Source of the DNA: Roseovarius sp. | GTDB taxonomy: Bacteria > Pseudomonadota > Alphaproteobacteria > Rhodobacterales > Rhodobacteraceae | Direction of reading: 5' to 3' | DNA: 64,000 nucleotides | NCBI RefSeq assembly: GCF_030373445.1 | Contig: NZ_JAUCYU010000002.1 | Coordinates: 434,001-498,000 of the forward strand | In this document: positions 9,898-20,063 of the stretch, piece after piece | How the letters are laid out: every line of letters starts with the position of its first letter | Numbering within the stretch: the first letter of the stretch is position 1 | The notes under the pieces: model-generated | Databases searched by the model: none | Told to the model about the DNA's origin: nothing | The model's input: the letters and a program-made list of their open reading frames with translations, nothing else | Translations under genes and position numbers: made by a program

Positions 9898-11193
9898 ATG
9901 CTAAAGGACCAGGACCGTATCTTTACCAATCTCTACGGGATGCACGACCGCACGCTGAAAGGTGCGCAGGCGCGGGGCCACTGGGACGGCACGAAGAAGC
10001 TGATCGAGATGGGCCGGGCCGAGATCGTCGACCAGATGAAGGCGAGCGGGCTGCGCGGCCGGGGCGGGGCAGGGTTCCCGACCGGGCTGAAATGGTCGTT
10101 CATGCCGAAGGAAAGCGACGGGCGGCCGGCGTATCTTGTCGTGAACGCCGACGAGTCGGAGCCGGGCACCTGCAAGGACCGCGAGATCATGCGGCACGAT
10201 CCGCATACGCTGATCGAAGGCTGCCTGATCGCGAGCTTCGCGATGGGGGCGCATGCCAGCTATATCTATATCCGCGGTGAATACATCCGCGAGCGCGAGG
10301 CGCTGCAGATGGCCATCGACGAGGCCTATGACGCGGGGCTGATCGGCAAGAACGCCTGTGGTTCGGGCTGGGATTTCGACCTGTACCTGGTGCACGGGGC
10401 CGGGGCGTATATCTGTGGCGAGGAGACCGCGCTTCTGGAAAGCCTGGAAGGCAAGAAGGGGATGCCGCGGATGAAGCCGCCATTCCCCGCGGGGGCCGGC
10501 CTTTATGGCTGCCCGACGACGGTGAACAACGTCGAGTCGATTGCCGTCGTGCCGACCATCCTGCGGCGCGGTGCCGACTGGTTCGCGAGCTTCGGGCGGG
10601 CGAACAATGCGGGCACCAAGGTTTATGCCATCTCGGGGCACGTGAATAACCCCTGCGTGGTGGAAGACGCGATGTCGATCTCCTTCGAGGAGCTGATCGA
10701 GACCCATTGCGGCGGCATTCGCGGCGGGTGGGGCAACCTCAAGGCGGTGATCCCCGGCGGCTCGTCCGTGCCCTGCGTGCGCGGCGAGAAGATGAAGGAC
10801 GCGATCATGGATTTCGACGCGCTGCGCGAGGTGGGCTCGAGCCTCGGCACCGCGGCGGTGATCGTGATGGACAACTCGACCGACATCATCAAGGCGATCT
10901 GGCGGCTGTCGAAGTTCTACAAGCACGAAAGCTGTGGCCAGTGCACGCCTTGCCGGGAAGGCACAGGCTGGATGATGCGGGTGATGGACAGGCTGGTGCG
11001 TGGCGAGGCCGAGGTCGAGGAGATCGACATGCTGTTCGACGTGACCAAGCAGGTCGAGGGTCACACGATCTGTGCCCTGGGCGATGCGGCGGCCTGGCCG
11101 ATCCAGGGTCTGATCCGCAACTTCCGGGACGAGATCGAGGACCGGATCAAGGCGCAAAAGACCGGCCGGGTCAGCGCTGTCGCGGCGGAGTGA
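9898..11193 (+). CDS. nuoF: NADH-quinone oxidoreductase subunit F
   Basis: A 431-residue subunit that binds NADH and FMN and carries the first [4Fe-4S] cluster (N3). Visible are the glycine-rich nucleotide loop [10 protein letters not shown] (residues 54-63), NADESEPGT (83-91), a second glycine-rich segment [14 protein letters not shown], and the cluster cysteines C346, C349 and C352 (CGQCTPC) plus C392. The ATG follows directly on the DUF5337-like gene. Length and motifs are normal. With NuoE and NuoG it makes the electron-input module. Confidence 0.98.
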   Translation: MLKDQDRIFTNLYGMHDRTLKGAQARGHWDGTKKLIEMGRAEIVDQMKASGLRGRGGAGFPTGLKWSFMPKESDGRPAYLVVNADESEPGTCKDREIMRHDPHTLIEGCLIASFAMGAHASYIYIRGEYIREREALQMAIDEAYDAGLIGKNACGSGWDFDLYLVHGAGAYICGEETALLESLEGKKGMPRMKPPFPAGAGLYGCPTTVNNVESIAVVPTILRRGADWFASFGRANNAGTKVYAISGHVNNPCVVEDAMSISFEELIETHCGGIRGGWGNLKAVIPGGSSVPCVRGEKMKDAIMDFDALREVGSSLGTAAVIVMDNSTDIIKAIWRLSKFYKHESCGQCTPCREGTGWMMRVMDRLVRGEAEVEEIDMLFDVTKQVEGHTICALGDAAAWPIQGLIRNFRDEIEDRIKAQKTGRVSAVAAE

Positions 11194-11271
11194 TCGGATC
11201 ATGCGCGCCCTTCCTTCATATCCCTGCCCGGCAGGGCCGGTGACCGCGCCCGCGCGGGGGAAGGGGGCGTC

Positions 11272-11979
11272 GTGATCAAGAAGTACCGTTTCACCGGGGA
11301 TGACGTGGTCGCGGATATCCGCGAGAAATACGATTATGACGGCGACCTGGCCGAGATCTATGCCACGACGCAGGATTACGTGGTGCACAAATGGCACCAT
11401 TACATCCCGATCTACGACCGGTATTTCGGCAAGTACCGGGGCAAAAAGGTCAGGTTCCTCGAGATCGGGGTCGACAAGGGCGGCAGCCTGCAGATGTGGC
11501 GGCGCTTCCTTGGCGAGGATGCGGTGCTGTTCGGTGTGGACATCAAGAAGAGCTGCCAGGAATTCGACGGCGTGGCGGGTCAGGTGAGGATCGGGTCGCA
11601 GGACGATCCGGACTTCCTGCATTCAGTGATCGACGAGATGGGCGGTGTCGACGTGGTGCTGGACGACGGCAGCCACCAGATGCCGCATATCGAGGCGTCG
11701 CTGCGCGCGGTCTACCCGAGGGTGGAAGTGGGCGGCACCTACATGATCGAGGACCTGCACGCGGCCTACTGGAAGGGGTTCGAGGGCGGCTATGACGCCG
11801 AGGCGAACTTCTTCAACACGGTCCGGCGGATCGTCGACGACATGCATGAACGCTATCACCACCAGGGGCTTCAGGTGCCCGAGCTCGAAGGCGCGGTAAG
11901 CGGGCTGCACGTGCATGATTCCATTGTGGTGATCGAAAAGGATGCGGTGCATCCCCCGACGCATTCGAAGGTGAACTGA
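11272..11979 (+). CDS. Class I SAM-dependent methyltransferase
   Basis: A 235-residue protein with the SAM-binding loop LEIGVDKGGS (residues 63-72) after a strand, a later acidic strand end (VVLDDGSHQ, near residues 131-139) and a strand VGGTYMIEDLH. This is the Rossmann methyltransferase pattern seen in rhamnosyl/macrocin O-methyltransferase-like proteins. The start is a GTG at 11272 preceded by GGGGAAGGGGG. It sits between nuoF and nuoG. Substrate unknown; a protein, lipid or sugar target cannot be separated by sequence. Confidence 0.75.
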   Translation: MIKKYRFTGDDVVADIREKYDYDGDLAEIYATTQDYVVHKWHHYIPIYDRYFGKYRGKKVRFLEIGVDKGGSLQMWRRFLGEDAVLFGVDIKKSCQEFDGVAGQVRIGSQDDPDFLHSVIDEMGGVDVVLDDGSHQMPHIEASLRAVYPRVEVGGTYMIEDLHAAYWKGFEGGYDAEANFFNTVRRIVDDMHERYHHQGLQVPELEGAVSGLHVHDSIVVIEKDAVHPPTHSKVN

Positions 11980-12046
11980 GATGGCCGGCGGGAAGCAAGG
12001 GAACGACGCCGTGGCGATGTCACGCAGGGCCGGAAGAGGCGGCGGA

Positions 12047-12373
12047 ATGAGACGCTGGGCGATGATGAGCGCGGCAGTGCTGGTGCCTGCAATGGCAGGG
12101 GCGGAGACGCTGCAGTCGGACAATCTCGAAGCCGAGCTTGCCCGGCGCCCGGTGACGATGACCTCGAAGGACGGTGACGTGATCCAGGGCCAGCAGGTCT
12201 ACGTGACCATGCGCCGCCGCGACGGCCAGCCGATCGGGGCGGATAGTTTGCGCGGCCACGTGGGGTTCGCCGAGACGGCGGCCTGCAAGGGCGGGAAGGT
12301 GCTGGTTTCGCTGATCGTGGGCGTCGCCGCGGGAACAGGGAAGTACGAAGTCTTATGCGCCGGTGGAAGCTGA
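12047..12373 (+). CDS. Small secreted protein between nuoF and nuoG
   Basis: A 108-residue protein with a signal peptide (MRRWAMMSAAVLVPAMAGA, cleavage before ETL). The mature part has two cysteines near its end and no recognised domain. GAGGCGG upstream supports ATG 12047; longer starts at 11981 and 12017 would spoil the signal sequence. Its reading direction and tight packing match the surrounding nuo genes. Function unknown. Confidence 0.6.
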   Translation: MRRWAMMSAAVLVPAMAGAETLQSDNLEAELARRPVTMTSKDGDVIQGQQVYVTMRRRDGQPIGADSLRGHVGFAETAACKGGKVLVSLIVGVAAGTGKYEVLCAGGS

Positions 12374-12391
12374 GGGGCCGGAATTGAACCG

Positions 12392-12817
12392 ATGACGGAT
12401 TTCGCGGAATACGGACATGCCCTTGTGGCGATCGTCGGACTGGCGCTGTTGCAGCTGGTGCTGGGACCCCTGTCCGCGATGCGCAAGACGAGGGCCGGGC
12501 TGGCGCCGGGGGCGCAGCCGCCGGCGGATTACGCGGATGGCGGCTATCGGTGGCACCGGGCCTATGGCAACCTGGTCGAGTCGATGCCGGCCTTTGTCGG
12601 GCTGGTACTGGCCGCGATCCTTGCCGGGGGCAGCCCGTTCTGGGTGAACCTGTTCGCGTCGGGTTTTCTGCTGTTGCGTATCCTTCTGGCGGTGGTGCAT
12701 ATCAACGGCATCGGAAAACCGGATATGGGGCTGCGGTCCTTCACCTATGTCGCGGGCTGGCTCATGTGCCTTGGCCTTGCGTATCTTGTTGTAAAGGCGG
12801 TGTTTCTCAATGGCTGA
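12392..12817 (+). CDS. MAPEG-family membrane protein
   Basis: A 141-residue protein with four transmembrane helices. The family (membrane-associated proteins in eicosanoid and glutathione metabolism) is indicated by the YRWHRAYGNLVESMPAFVGLV segment around residues 52-72 (given as start YRWHRAYGN and end ESMPAF), with the Asn and Glu that are conserved in the family. Bacterial members are mostly uncharacterised and some have glutathione transferase or peroxidase activity. It ends inside the next gene by 8 bases. Its presence among nuo genes may link thiol or lipid-peroxide handling to the respiratory membrane, but that is speculation. Confidence 0.8.
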   Translation: MTDFAEYGHALVAIVGLALLQLVLGPLSAMRKTRAGLAPGAQPPADYADGGYRWHRAYGNLVESMPAFVGLVLAAILAGGSPFWVNLFASGFLLLRILLAVVHINGIGKPDMGLRSFTYVAGWLMCLGLAYLVVKAVFLNG

Positions 12818-13175
12818 ACGGATTTGGCACAAGGCGCCGGGGCGCATGGCGGTGGCATTGCTGCTGGTGGCGACGGTCGCCGTGGCAGGCTGCTCGAAGA
12901 AAAGCGAGCGGGTGTATTTCAACGGCAATTACTATCCGAGCAAGGCGCGGGCCGCCGACAAGGCCGATCGCAAGCGGTTCACCGTGTCGGTTCGACGGGC
13001 CGACCAGGGCCGGGCCGGGGCGCGCGAAGCCGGGCGGTATGGCGGCAAGCAATACTGCCTGAAGAACTTCGGCACGTCGGAGATTGCCTGGACCGTGGGG
13101 CCGGATGCGCCCGACGCGGTGCTGGCCCGGCAGAGCGGCCGGCTGACCTTTAGCGGGACATGTGTTCTTTGGTGA
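12810..13175 (+). CDS. Small lipoprotein upstream of nuoG
   Basis: A 121-residue protein with a signal sequence and lipobox VAGC near residue 28, so it is probably lipid-anchored. The mature part starts SKKSERVYFNGNYYPSKA, is basic, and has two more cysteines. The ATG at 12810 overlaps the MAPEG gene, which suggests coupling. No family recognised. Confidence 0.65.
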   Translation: MAERIWHKAPGRMAVALLLVATVAVAGCSKKSERVYFNGNYYPSKARAADKADRKRFTVSVRRADQGRAGAREAGRYGGKQYCLKNFGTSEIAWTVGPDAPDAVLARQSGRLTFSGTCVLW

Positions 13176-13199
13176 ATTCGACTTTCATAACAGGGGCTT

Positions 13200-13274
13200 G
13201 GCGCGCGTGTTATTGCATATCACGCGGGGTGCAGCCCATCTGCGAAGCAGATGGGTGTGCCGCCGTGGCGCGCC
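13200..13274 (+). promoter_or_regulatory. Nested hairpins in the leader of the DUF5333-like gene
   Basis: Three complementary pairs are visible: an outer stem GGCGCGC (13200-13206) with GCGCGCC (13268-13274), a stem CGCGTG (13204-13209) with CACGCG (13221-13226), and a perfect 9-bp hairpin with a GAA loop (13235-13255). The first two compete for bases. No T-tract follows, so this is more likely an mRNA structure or processing site than a terminator. Confidence 0.5.
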
Positions 13275-13299
13275 CCCGTGTGAGTGAAAGGAAATCCAC

Positions 13300-13707
13300 A
13301 TGAAACGCATGACCGCCCTTGTCCTGAGCCTTGCCCTGTCGGCCGGTGCAGCCGGTGCCAGCGCCGCGACCGGCCTCGAGAACGAGCGCGACATCAATGA
13401 CGGCCTGCTGGCGCTGGCCGTGGCCGACAAGATCCGCCGGGAGTGCAGCAGCATCGGCGGCAAGTTCTTCGAGGCGCAAAGCTATGCCAACGGTCTGAAA
13501 TCGCTGGCCGCCGCGCGCGGCTACAGCGCGGCCCAGATCGACGCTTACATCAACGACGACGTCGAAAAGGAAAAGATGCGCCAGCGGCGCAACGCCTATT
13601 TCGAAGCCAGGGGGGCCAGCAATCTGGATGCCGAGAGCCTGTGCGTGCTCGGCCGGGCGGAAATGGCCCGGAAAAGCCGGATCGGCCAGTTACTGAGAGC
13701 AAAGTGA
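13300..13707 (+). CDS. Secreted DUF5333-like protein
   Basis: A 135-residue protein with a signal peptide (cleavage after SAGAAGASA or a little later). The mature part is helical and charged, with two cysteines (near residues 48 and 117) likely to pair. It resembles the DUF5333 proteins I recall from Rhodobacterales next to nuoG; the assignment is from memory. GAAAGGA precedes the ATG. It is followed 6 bases later by nuoG. Function unknown, periplasmic by prediction. Confidence 0.7.
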   Translation: MKRMTALVLSLALSAGAAGASAATGLENERDINDGLLALAVADKIRRECSSIGGKFFEAQSYANGLKSLAAARGYSAAQIDAYINDDVEKEKMRQRRNAYFEARGASNLDAESLCVLGRAEMARKSRIGQLLRAK

Positions 13708-13713
13708 GAACGG

Positions 13714-15726
13714 ATGTCTGATCTTCGCAAAATCATCATCGACGACCAGGAAGTCGAAGTCGACGGGGCGATGACCCTGATCCAGGCCTGTGAGCAGGCG
13801 GGGATCGAGATCCCCCGTTTCTGCTATCACGAGCGGCTTTCGATCGCGGGTAATTGCCGTATGTGCCTTGTCGAGGTGGTGGGCGGCCCGCCCAAGCCCG
13901 CGGCAAGCTGTGCCATGCAGGTGCGCGACCTGCGGCCCGGGCCGGAAGGTCAGCCGCCGGTGGTCAAGACGAACTCGCCCATGGTCAAGAAGGCGCGCGA
14001 GGGGGTGATGGAGTTCCTGCTCATCAACCACCCGCTCGATTGCCCGATCTGCGACCAGGGCGGGGAATGCGATTTGCAGGACCAGGCAATGGCTTACGGG
14101 GTGGACTTCAGCCGTTTCCGCGAGCCCAAGCGGGCGGTTGACGACCTCGATCTCGGGCCGCTCGTGGAAACCCACATGACGCGCTGCATCTCCTGCACGC
14201 GCTGTGTGCGGTTCACGACCGAGGTGGCGGGTATTCACCAGATGGGCCAGACCGGTCGGGGCGAGGATGCCGAGATCACCGCCTACCTGGGCGAGACGCT
14301 GGATTCGAACCTGCAGGGCAACATCATCGACCTGTGCCCGGTGGGCGCGCTGGTGTCCAAGCCTTACGCCTTTACCGCGCGTCCCTGGGAGCTGACCAAG
14401 ACAGAGACCATCGACGTGATGGATGCGCTCGGGTCCAACATCCGGGTGGATACGAAGGGCCGCGAGGTGATGCGGATCCTGCCGCGGAACCATGACGGCG
14501 TGAACGAGGAATGGATCTCCGACAAGACGCGGTTTGTCTGGGACGGCCTGCGCCGGCAGCGGCTGGACCGGCCGTATATCCGCGAGGGCGGCAAGCTGAA
14601 GCCCGCGACGTGGCCCGAGGCGCTGGCCAAGACCGCCGAGGCGCTGAAAGGTGCCAAGAAGGTGGCCGGGCTGGTCGGTGACCTGGCGCCGGTCGAGGGC
14701 GCTTATGCGCTGAAGCAGCTGGTCGAGGGCCTTGGCGGGCAGGTGGAATGCCGCACCGACGGGGCGTATCTTCCCGCCGGCAACCGCTCGGCCTACGTCG
14801 GCAATGCCCGGGTCGAGGAGCTGGATACGGCGAAGACGGTCTACCTGATCGGCACCGATCCGGCCATCGAGGCGCCGGTGCTCAATGCCCGCATCCGCAA
14901 GGCGTGGCTCAACGGGGCCGAGGTGATCCATATCGGCCAGCCGACCGACCTGACCTATGACGCCACGCAGCTTGGTGCGCGGAACAAGTTCATGAACAGG
15001 GCGCTGGCCGAGGCCGAGGCGACCGAAGGCGCGATCGTCGTGGTGGGCCAGGGTGGCCTGCGGGGCGAGAACGGCCCGGCGGTGCTGAGCCTGTCGATGC
15101 GGCTGGCGGAAAAGCTGGGCGGCAAGATGCTGGTGCTGCACACCGCCGCGTCGCGCGTGGGTGCGATGGATGTTGGTGCGGTTTCCGATGGCGGCATCGA
15201 GGGCGCGCTGGACGGGGCCGACGTGGTCTACAACCTCGGCGCCGACGAGATCGAGATCGCCAGCGGCCCGTTCGTGATCTACCAGGGCAGCCACGGCGAC
15301 CGTGGCGCGCATCGTGCCGACGTGATCCTGCCGGCGGCGGCCTACACGGAAGAGCAGGGGCTCTTCGTCAACACCGAGGGCCGGCCGCAACTGGCGCTGC
15401 GCGCGGGGCATCCGCCGGGAGAGGCGAAAGAGAACTGGGCCATCCTGCGGGCCCTGTCGGGCGAGATGGGCAGCGCGCTGCCCTTCGACAGCATCGCGCA
15501 GCTGCGCCGGGCCATGGTCGAGGCAGTTCCGCACCTGGCCTCGATCGATGCGGTGGCCGACAATGGCTGGACCCTGGTCGAGGAGGCGGAGCTTGGCGCC
15601 GGGCAGTTGCAGCCCGCGCTGCATGATTTCTACCTGACCAACCCGATCGCGAGGGCGAGCGCGCTGATGGCCGAGCTGTCGGCCGAGGCCAAGGCCCGCC
15701 GGACAGAGCCGGTGGCCGCCGAGTGA
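13714..15726 (+). CDS. nuoG: NADH-quinone oxidoreductase subunit G
   Basis: A 670-residue subunit of the electron-input module. Order of domains: an N-terminal [2Fe-2S] ferredoxin domain ([15 protein letters not shown]), the His-Cys-coordinated [4Fe-4S] site ([14 protein letters not shown]), a further [4Fe-4S] site (CISCTRC with a distant CPVGAL), then a molybdopterin-oxidoreductase-like domain without catalytic cofactor motifs. The length is like that of mitochondrial-type NuoG and shorter than the 900-residue enteric form. The stop overlaps the next gene's ATG. Confidence 0.97.
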   Translation: MSDLRKIIIDDQEVEVDGAMTLIQACEQAGIEIPRFCYHERLSIAGNCRMCLVEVVGGPPKPAASCAMQVRDLRPGPEGQPPVVKTNSPMVKKAREGVMEFLLINHPLDCPICDQGGECDLQDQAMAYGVDFSRFREPKRAVDDLDLGPLVETHMTRCISCTRCVRFTTEVAGIHQMGQTGRGEDAEITAYLGETLDSNLQGNIIDLCPVGALVSKPYAFTARPWELTKTETIDVMDALGSNIRVDTKGREVMRILPRNHDGVNEEWISDKTRFVWDGLRRQRLDRPYIREGGKLKPATWPEALAKTAEALKGAKKVAGLVGDLAPVEGAYALKQLVEGLGGQVECRTDGAYLPAGNRSAYVGNARVEELDTAKTVYLIGTDPAIEAPVLNARIRKAWLNGAEVIHIGQPTDLTYDATQLGARNKFMNRALAEAEATEGAIVVVGQGGLRGENGPAVLSLSMRLAEKLGGKMLVLHTAASRVGAMDVGAVSDGGIEGALDGADVVYNLGADEIEIASGPFVIYQGSHGDRGAHRADVILPAAAYTEEQGLFVNTEGRPQLALRAGHPPGEAKENWAILRALSGEMGSALPFDSIAQLRRAMVEAVPHLASIDAVADNGWTLVEEAELGAGQLQPALHDFYLTNPIARASALMAELSAEAKARRTEPVAAE

Positions 15727-16130
15727 TGCGGCGCGGCGCGCTGATATCTCCACTGGCGATTTCGGTGGCGACGGCCGTGTCGGGCTGCGACGCGGCCGAT
15801 TCCGAACCGGAAGCGCCGTTCCGGCCGGACTACAGGGGAATCGAAACCCGCCTGCTGGACCGGGATCTCGTGAGTTTCCAGGTCGAAATGGCCGGCGCGC
15901 GGGACAGCACCGACCTTGACCGCTATGCCGAATGTGCCGCGGCGCAGTATACGCTGATCCGCGGCTTCGGATTCGCGCGACATGTGCGCACGAAAGTGGT
16001 CGAAGAGGGTGGCATCTGGCGCGGAGATGCGGTTTACACGATCTCGCCGACGATACCCGACGGGATCAAGAAAATAGACGCCGAAGTCGTCGCCGCCGAT
16101 TGCGCGGAAAACGGAATACCGATGGTGTGA
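15726..16130 (+). CDS. Small lipoprotein between nuoG and nuoH
   Basis: A 134-residue protein with a signal sequence and lipobox VSGC near residue 20. The mature part has two or three more cysteines and no recognised domain. Its ATG at 15726 shares a base with the nuoG stop (TGATG), so translation is probably coupled. It ends 7 bases before nuoH. Base composition is slightly poorer in GC than the nuo genes. Function unknown. Confidence 0.6.
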   Translation: MRRGALISPLAISVATAVSGCDAADSEPEAPFRPDYRGIETRLLDRDLVSFQVEMAGARDSTDLDRYAECAAAQYTLIRGFGFARHVRTKVVEEGGIWRGDAVYTISPTIPDGIKKIDAEVVAADCAENGIPMV

Positions 16131-16137
16131 GGAGCTG

Positions 16138-17175
16138 ATGGCTGAATTTCTGACAACCCCCTTGGGAATCGCGCTGATCATCACCGCGCAGTGCCTTGCC
16201 GTGGTCGGCTTCGTCATGATCTCGCTGCTTTTCCTCGTCTATGGCGACCGCAAGATCTGGGCCGCGGTGCAGATGCGGCGGGGGCCGAACGTGGTGGGCA
16301 TCTACGGCCTGCTGCAGACGGTGGCCGACGCGCTGAAATACGTGGTCAAGGAAGTGGTCGTGCCTGCGGGGGCCGACAAGGCGGTGTTCATCATGGCGCC
16401 GCTGACCAGCTTCGTGCTGGCGGTGCTGGCCTGGGCGGTGATCCCGATGAACGAGGGCTGGGTGCTGTCGGATATCAACGTGGCGATCCTCTTCGTCTTC
16501 GCCGTTTCATCGCTCGAGGTGTACGGCGTGATCATGGGCGGCTGGGCGTCGAACTCGAAATATCCGTTCCTCGGCTCGCTGCGGTCGGCCGCTCAGATGA
16601 TCTCCTACGAGGTGTCGATCGGCCTGATCATCGTGGGCGTGATCATCTCGACCGGGTCGATGAACTTCAGCGCCATCGTCGGCGCGCAGGACACGGCCTA
16701 TGGCTTCTTCGGCTGGTACTGGCTGCCGCATTTCCCGATGGTGTTCCTGTTCTTCATCTCGGCCCTGGCCGAGACGAACCGCCCGCCCTTCGACCTGCCG
16801 GAAGCGGAATCGGAGCTGGTGGCGGGCTACCAGGTGGAATATTCGGCCACGCCCTTCCTGCTGTTCATGGCCGGTGAATACATCGCCATCTTCCTGATGT
16901 GCGCGCTGACGTCGCTGTTGTTCTTCGGCGGCTGGCTGTCGCCCATCCCGGGCCTGCCGGACGGGGTGTTCTGGATGATCGCGAAGATGGCGTTCTTCTT
17001 CTTCATCTTTGCCATGGTGAAGGCGATCACGCCGCGCTATCGCTACGACCAGCTGATGCGCATCGGCTGGAAGGTGTTCCTGCCCCTGTCTCTGGCATGG
17101 GTGGTGATCATCGCGTTCCTTGCGAAATTCGAAGTGCTCGGGGGCTTCTGGGCCCGCTGGGCGATTGGAGGCTGA
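16138..17175 (+). CDS. nuoH: NADH-quinone oxidoreductase subunit H
   Basis: A 345-residue membrane subunit (ND1) with eight transmembrane helices, forming the quinone tunnel at the junction of the two arms. Diagnostic motifs are [14 protein letters not shown] near residue 46 and [15 protein letters not shown] near residue 212, the latter rich in functional acidic residues. GAGGAGCTG precedes the ATG. Length is normal, and nuoI follows after three bases. Confidence 0.98.
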   Translation: MAEFLTTPLGIALIITAQCLAVVGFVMISLLFLVYGDRKIWAAVQMRRGPNVVGIYGLLQTVADALKYVVKEVVVPAGADKAVFIMAPLTSFVLAVLAWAVIPMNEGWVLSDINVAILFVFAVSSLEVYGVIMGGWASNSKYPFLGSLRSAAQMISYEVSIGLIIVGVIISTGSMNFSAIVGAQDTAYGFFGWYWLPHFPMVFLFFISALAETNRPPFDLPEAESELVAGYQVEYSATPFLLFMAGEYIAIFLMCALTSLLFFGGWLSPIPGLPDGVFWMIAKMAFFFFIFAMVKAITPRYRYDQLMRIGWKVFLPLSLAWVVIIAFLAKFEVLGGFWARWAIGG

Positions 17176-17178
17176 CAG

Positions 17179-17673
17179 ATGACGCAGATCGATTATGGCC
17201 GGGCCGCCGGTTACTTTCTGCTGAAGGACGTGTTCAAGGGGTTCGGGCTTGGCCTGAAGTACTTCTTCGCGCCGAAAGCCACGGTGAACTACCCCCACGA
17301 GAAAGGGCCGCTTTCGCCGCGGTTCCGGGGGGAGCACGCGCTGCGCCGCTATCCCAACGGGGAAGAGCGCTGCATCGCCTGCAAGCTGTGCGAGGCGATC
17401 TGCCCGGCGCAGGCGATCACCATCGATGCCGAGCCGCGCGACGACGGCAGCCGCCGCACCACGCGCTATGACATCGACATGACCAAGTGCATCTATTGCG
17501 GCTTCTGCCAGGAGGCCTGCCCGGTGGATGCCATCGTCGAGGGGCCGAATTTCGAGTTCGCCACCGAGACGCGGGAAGAGCTGTATTACGACAAGGCCAA
17601 GCTGCTGGAGAACGGCGACCGATGGGAAGCCGAGATCGCCCGCAACCTGGAACTGGATGCGCCTTACCGATGA
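17179..17673 (+). CDS. nuoI: NADH-quinone oxidoreductase subunit I
   Basis: A 164-residue ferredoxin-like subunit carrying clusters N6a and N6b. The two CxxCxxCxxxCP motifs are at C65/C68/C71/C75 and C104/C107/C110/C114. The N-terminal helix (residues 8-31) lies along the membrane in this family. The stop overlaps the ATG of the next, secreted, protein gene. Length and motifs are normal. Confidence 0.98.
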   Translation: MTQIDYGRAAGYFLLKDVFKGFGLGLKYFFAPKATVNYPHEKGPLSPRFRGEHALRRYPNGEERCIACKLCEAICPAQAITIDAEPRDDGSRRTTRYDIDMTKCIYCGFCQEACPVDAIVEGPNFEFATETREELYYDKAKLLENGDRWEAEIARNLELDAPYR

Positions 17674-18170
17674 GCCCGCTGGCAAGGTCATATCATGCAC
17701 TTTGTGTACTGGCCTTTGGCTTGGCCGCCTCGGCGGCTTCAGCTGCGTCCGAGGACGTGCCGGGCTGGAATGCCGAGCGCGCGGAGCTGTTCTCGAAAGT
17801 GTGCATGGGCTCTGCGCCGGGTTTTTCGGGAATGGAAAAAACGGCTCGCAGCCTTGGATTTCGCACGATCAATGGTAACCTGATGCACGAGCCGGAAGTC
17901 GCGGTAAGTTTGCAGAACACCGACTCCGGCTGTGCCTGCTACATGACGATGGGCGCCTATGACCCCACGGCTCTTGTTCAGGCAATCTTTCAGCGTTTGG
18001 TGAATGATTATCCGGACGCGTGGCGGCCTGAAAGCGAAAGTGGCCCTGTCAACGACACCCGTTTCGAGCGCGAGGGGGAGATGGTCCGCCTGGTTCTGAC
18101 GCCCGCGAAACTGGATGGAAATGACTGGATCGCAGGCCGTGTTTATAGCTCGAACCGGTGCCCGGCATGA
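17670..18170 (+). CDS. Secreted protein of unknown function after nuoI
   Basis: A 166-residue protein with a signal peptide ending in ASAASA. The mature part has [22 protein letters not shown] near its start, a central CACYM and a C-terminal cysteine (NRCPA), so two disulfides are possible. The ATG at 17670 overlaps the nuoI stop (ATGA). Base composition is poorer in GC than its neighbours, with more A/T-ending codons, which may mean later acquisition. It resembles small periplasmic proteins of unknown function. Confidence 0.6.
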   Translation: MSPLARSYHALCVLAFGLAASAASAASEDVPGWNAERAELFSKVCMGSAPGFSGMEKTARSLGFRTINGNLMHEPEVAVSLQNTDSGCACYMTMGAYDPTALVQAIFQRLVNDYPDAWRPESESGPVNDTRFEREGEMVRLVLTPAKLDGNDWIAGRVYSSNRCPA

Positions 18171-18580
18171 CAGATATGAAGAACCCCTTCGAGGCCATGA
18201 TGGCCCAGGCGCAGGAGATGGCGAAAGCCTTCAACCCGGCGCTTGAGTCGTTCTCGCCCAAGGGGTTCGAACAGCTCTGGCCGACCATGCCGAAGGAATT
18301 CATGGAAATGTCCTTCGGCAGGGGGTTGAACAAGGATGGGCTCGATGCCAAGACGCGGCTGCTGCTGACATTGGCGGGGCTGACCATGCTGGGCGCGCAG
18401 AGCGACACGCAGATCCGGATGACGGTGCGCCATGCGCTCGAGGCCGGGGCGACCAAGGACGAGATTGCCGAGACCATCGCGCAGATGTCCATGTTTGCCG
18501 GCATCCCGTCCATGACCCGGGCGATGGAGTTCGCCCGAGAGGTGCTGGACGAGGACAAGGAAGGGGATAAAGACCGATGA
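18167..18580 (+). CDS. Carboxymuconolactone-decarboxylase-like protein
   Basis: A 137-residue all-helical protein. The C-terminal two thirds follow the CMD/AhpD pattern: [18 protein letters not shown], then [19 protein letters not shown] and [15 protein letters not shown]. The AhpD catalytic CxxC is absent, so it is on the side of CMD-type or gamma-carboxymuconolactone-decarboxylase homologues without a known redox centre. The ATG at 18167 overlaps the previous stop. The stop overlaps the nuoJ ATG. A role next to nuoJ is unexplained. Confidence 0.75.
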   Translation: MTDMKNPFEAMMAQAQEMAKAFNPALESFSPKGFEQLWPTMPKEFMEMSFGRGLNKDGLDAKTRLLLTLAGLTMLGAQSDTQIRMTVRHALEAGATKDEIAETIAQMSMFAGIPSMTRAMEFAREVLDEDKEGDKDR

Positions 18581-19185
18581 CCGTAGCCGCGCTTTCCTTT
18601 TACCTGTTTGCCATATCGGCACTCGTGGGCGGGCTTTTCACCGTGATCAGCCGCAGCCCGGTGCACTCGGTGCTCTGGCTGATCCTGTCGTTCATCTCGG
18701 CGGCGGGGCTGTTCGTGCTGCTGGGGGCCGAGTTCGTGGCGATGCTGCTGATCATCGTCTACGTGGGTGCGGTGGCAGTGCTGTTCCTGTTCGTGGTGAT
18801 GATGCTCGACGTGGATTTCGCCGAGTTGAAGGCCGAGATGGCGCGCTACATGCCGCTGGCGCTGCTGATCGGGGTGATCCTGCTGATGCAGTTCGGTCTG
18901 GCCTTCGGCAACTGGCAGATGGCCGAGGGGGCCGAGGCTGCCCGTGCCGTGGTGCCGCAGGAAGGTGTCGAGAACACCGCTGCGCTGGGGATGATCCTGT
19001 ATGACAAGTACTTCCTGTTGTTCCAGCTGGCCGGGCTGATCCTGCTGGTGGCGATGATCGGGGCGATCGTGCTGACGCTGCGCCACCGGACGCATGTGAA
19101 GCGGCAGGACGTCCTGGCGCAGATGTATCGCGACCCGGCCAAGGCGATGGAGCTGAAGGACGTGAAGCCGGGGCAGGGGCTGTGA
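18577..19185 (+). CDS. nuoJ: NADH-quinone oxidoreductase subunit J
   Basis: A 202-residue membrane subunit (ND6) with five transmembrane helices. [20 protein letters not shown] and [20 protein letters not shown] are the typical segments; the latter includes the pi-bulge helix linked to coupling. The start overlaps the previous stop (ATGA) and the end overlaps the GTG of the next gene. Normal length. Confidence 0.97.
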   Translation: MTVAALSFYLFAISALVGGLFTVISRSPVHSVLWLILSFISAAGLFVLLGAEFVAMLLIIVYVGAVAVLFLFVVMMLDVDFAELKAEMARYMPLALLIGVILLMQFGLAFGNWQMAEGAEAARAVVPQEGVENTAALGMILYDKYFLLFQLAGLILLVAMIGAIVLTLRHRTHVKRQDVLAQMYRDPAKAMELKDVKPGQGL

Positions 19186-19685
19186 AAGCCGCGCGCGGCA
19201 TAACGCTCGGCGCGGCCTGTGCCGTGTTGTTCGCCGGGGGTGCCGTGGCGCTGACCCCGCCGCCGCCCTGTGACCGGGAAGAGAACGGCATGATGACCCA
19301 TGACGTCGAGTACCTGGGCGACGAGACCAGCGGCCAGACCATCGAGACCTACCTGAACAAGACCACCGCCGACGGCATCGTCGCCGGCGCGCCGGGACCG
19401 ATCCCGCAGCTCGACAATTTCAACGGCGTCCGGGTGACCGATTGCCGGAGCGGGCATTTCGTGGCGATCCACGGCGTGGGCCAGCGCGAGGCCTATGCCG
19501 CGCTGACGGCGACCGAGTTCCTGCGCCCGCGGCTGAAGGCGGGCAAGGCGGTGCGGGTGCAGGACGTGCGCCGCGCGGCCGACGCGCTTTACGGCGGCGA
19601 GCATTACCTGCGGGTTCTGACCCTGCGGGAGACCGAGGAAACCTGTGGGTGCAACGCCCTTTACCCGGGGCTTTGGCAGAACTGA
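19182..19685 (+). CDS. Secreted protein between nuoJ and nuoK
   Basis: A 167-residue protein with a signal peptide (cleavage near VAL/TPPPP). The mature part starts with a Pro run and has four cysteines (CDREE, DCRSG, and CGC near the end), which suggests disulfides in the periplasm. The start is a GTG whose last two bases belong to the nuoJ TGA. No family recognised. It is one more exported product of the nuo cluster. Confidence 0.6.
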   Translation: MKAARGITLGAACAVLFAGGAVALTPPPPCDREENGMMTHDVEYLGDETSGQTIETYLNKTTADGIVAGAPGPIPQLDNFNGVRVTDCRSGHFVAIHGVGQREAYAALTATEFLRPRLKAGKAVRVQDVRRAADALYGGEHYLRVLTLRETEETCGCNALYPGLWQN

Positions 19686-19753
19686 GACGAGGGGCCGCGC
19701 GCGCCCCGAGGTGACGGATATTTCGGCGGACAAGACCGAAGAGGGACGGACAA

Positions 19754-20059
19754 ATGATAGGACTCGAACATTACCTGACGGTGGCTGCGGCCCTTTTCGT
19801 CATCGGCATCTTCGGGCTTTTCCTGAACAGGAAGAACGTGATCATTCTGCTAATGTCGATCGAGCTGATGCTCCTGTCGGTCAACATCAACCTCGTCGCC
19901 TTTTCCGCCCACCTGGGCGACCTGGTGGGGCAGGTCTTTACCCTCTTCGTGCTGACCGTGGCCGCCGCCGAGGCCGCCATCGGCCTGGCAATCCTGGTCT
20001 GCTTCTTCCGCAACCGCGGCACGATCGCGGTGGAAGACGTCAACGTGATGAAAGGCTGA
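19754..20059 (+). CDS. nuoK: NADH-quinone oxidoreductase subunit K
   Basis: A 101-residue membrane subunit (ND4L) with three transmembrane helices. The two membrane glutamates important for proton movement are visible in [10 protein letters not shown] (helix 2) and AAAEAAIGL (helix 3). AAGAGGGACGG precedes the ATG. Normal length. nuoL follows after four bases. Confidence 0.98.
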   Translation: MIGLEHYLTVAAALFVIGIFGLFLNRKNVIILLMSIELMLLSVNINLVAFSAHLGDLVGQVFTLFVLTVAAAEAAIGLAILVCFFRNRGTIAVEDVNVMKG

Positions 20060-20063
20060 GGCG

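Noticed and set aside
13690..15753. Minus-strand open frame of 687 codons opposite nuoG
   Set aside because: Pure shadow of nuoG in a high-GC frame. No motif.
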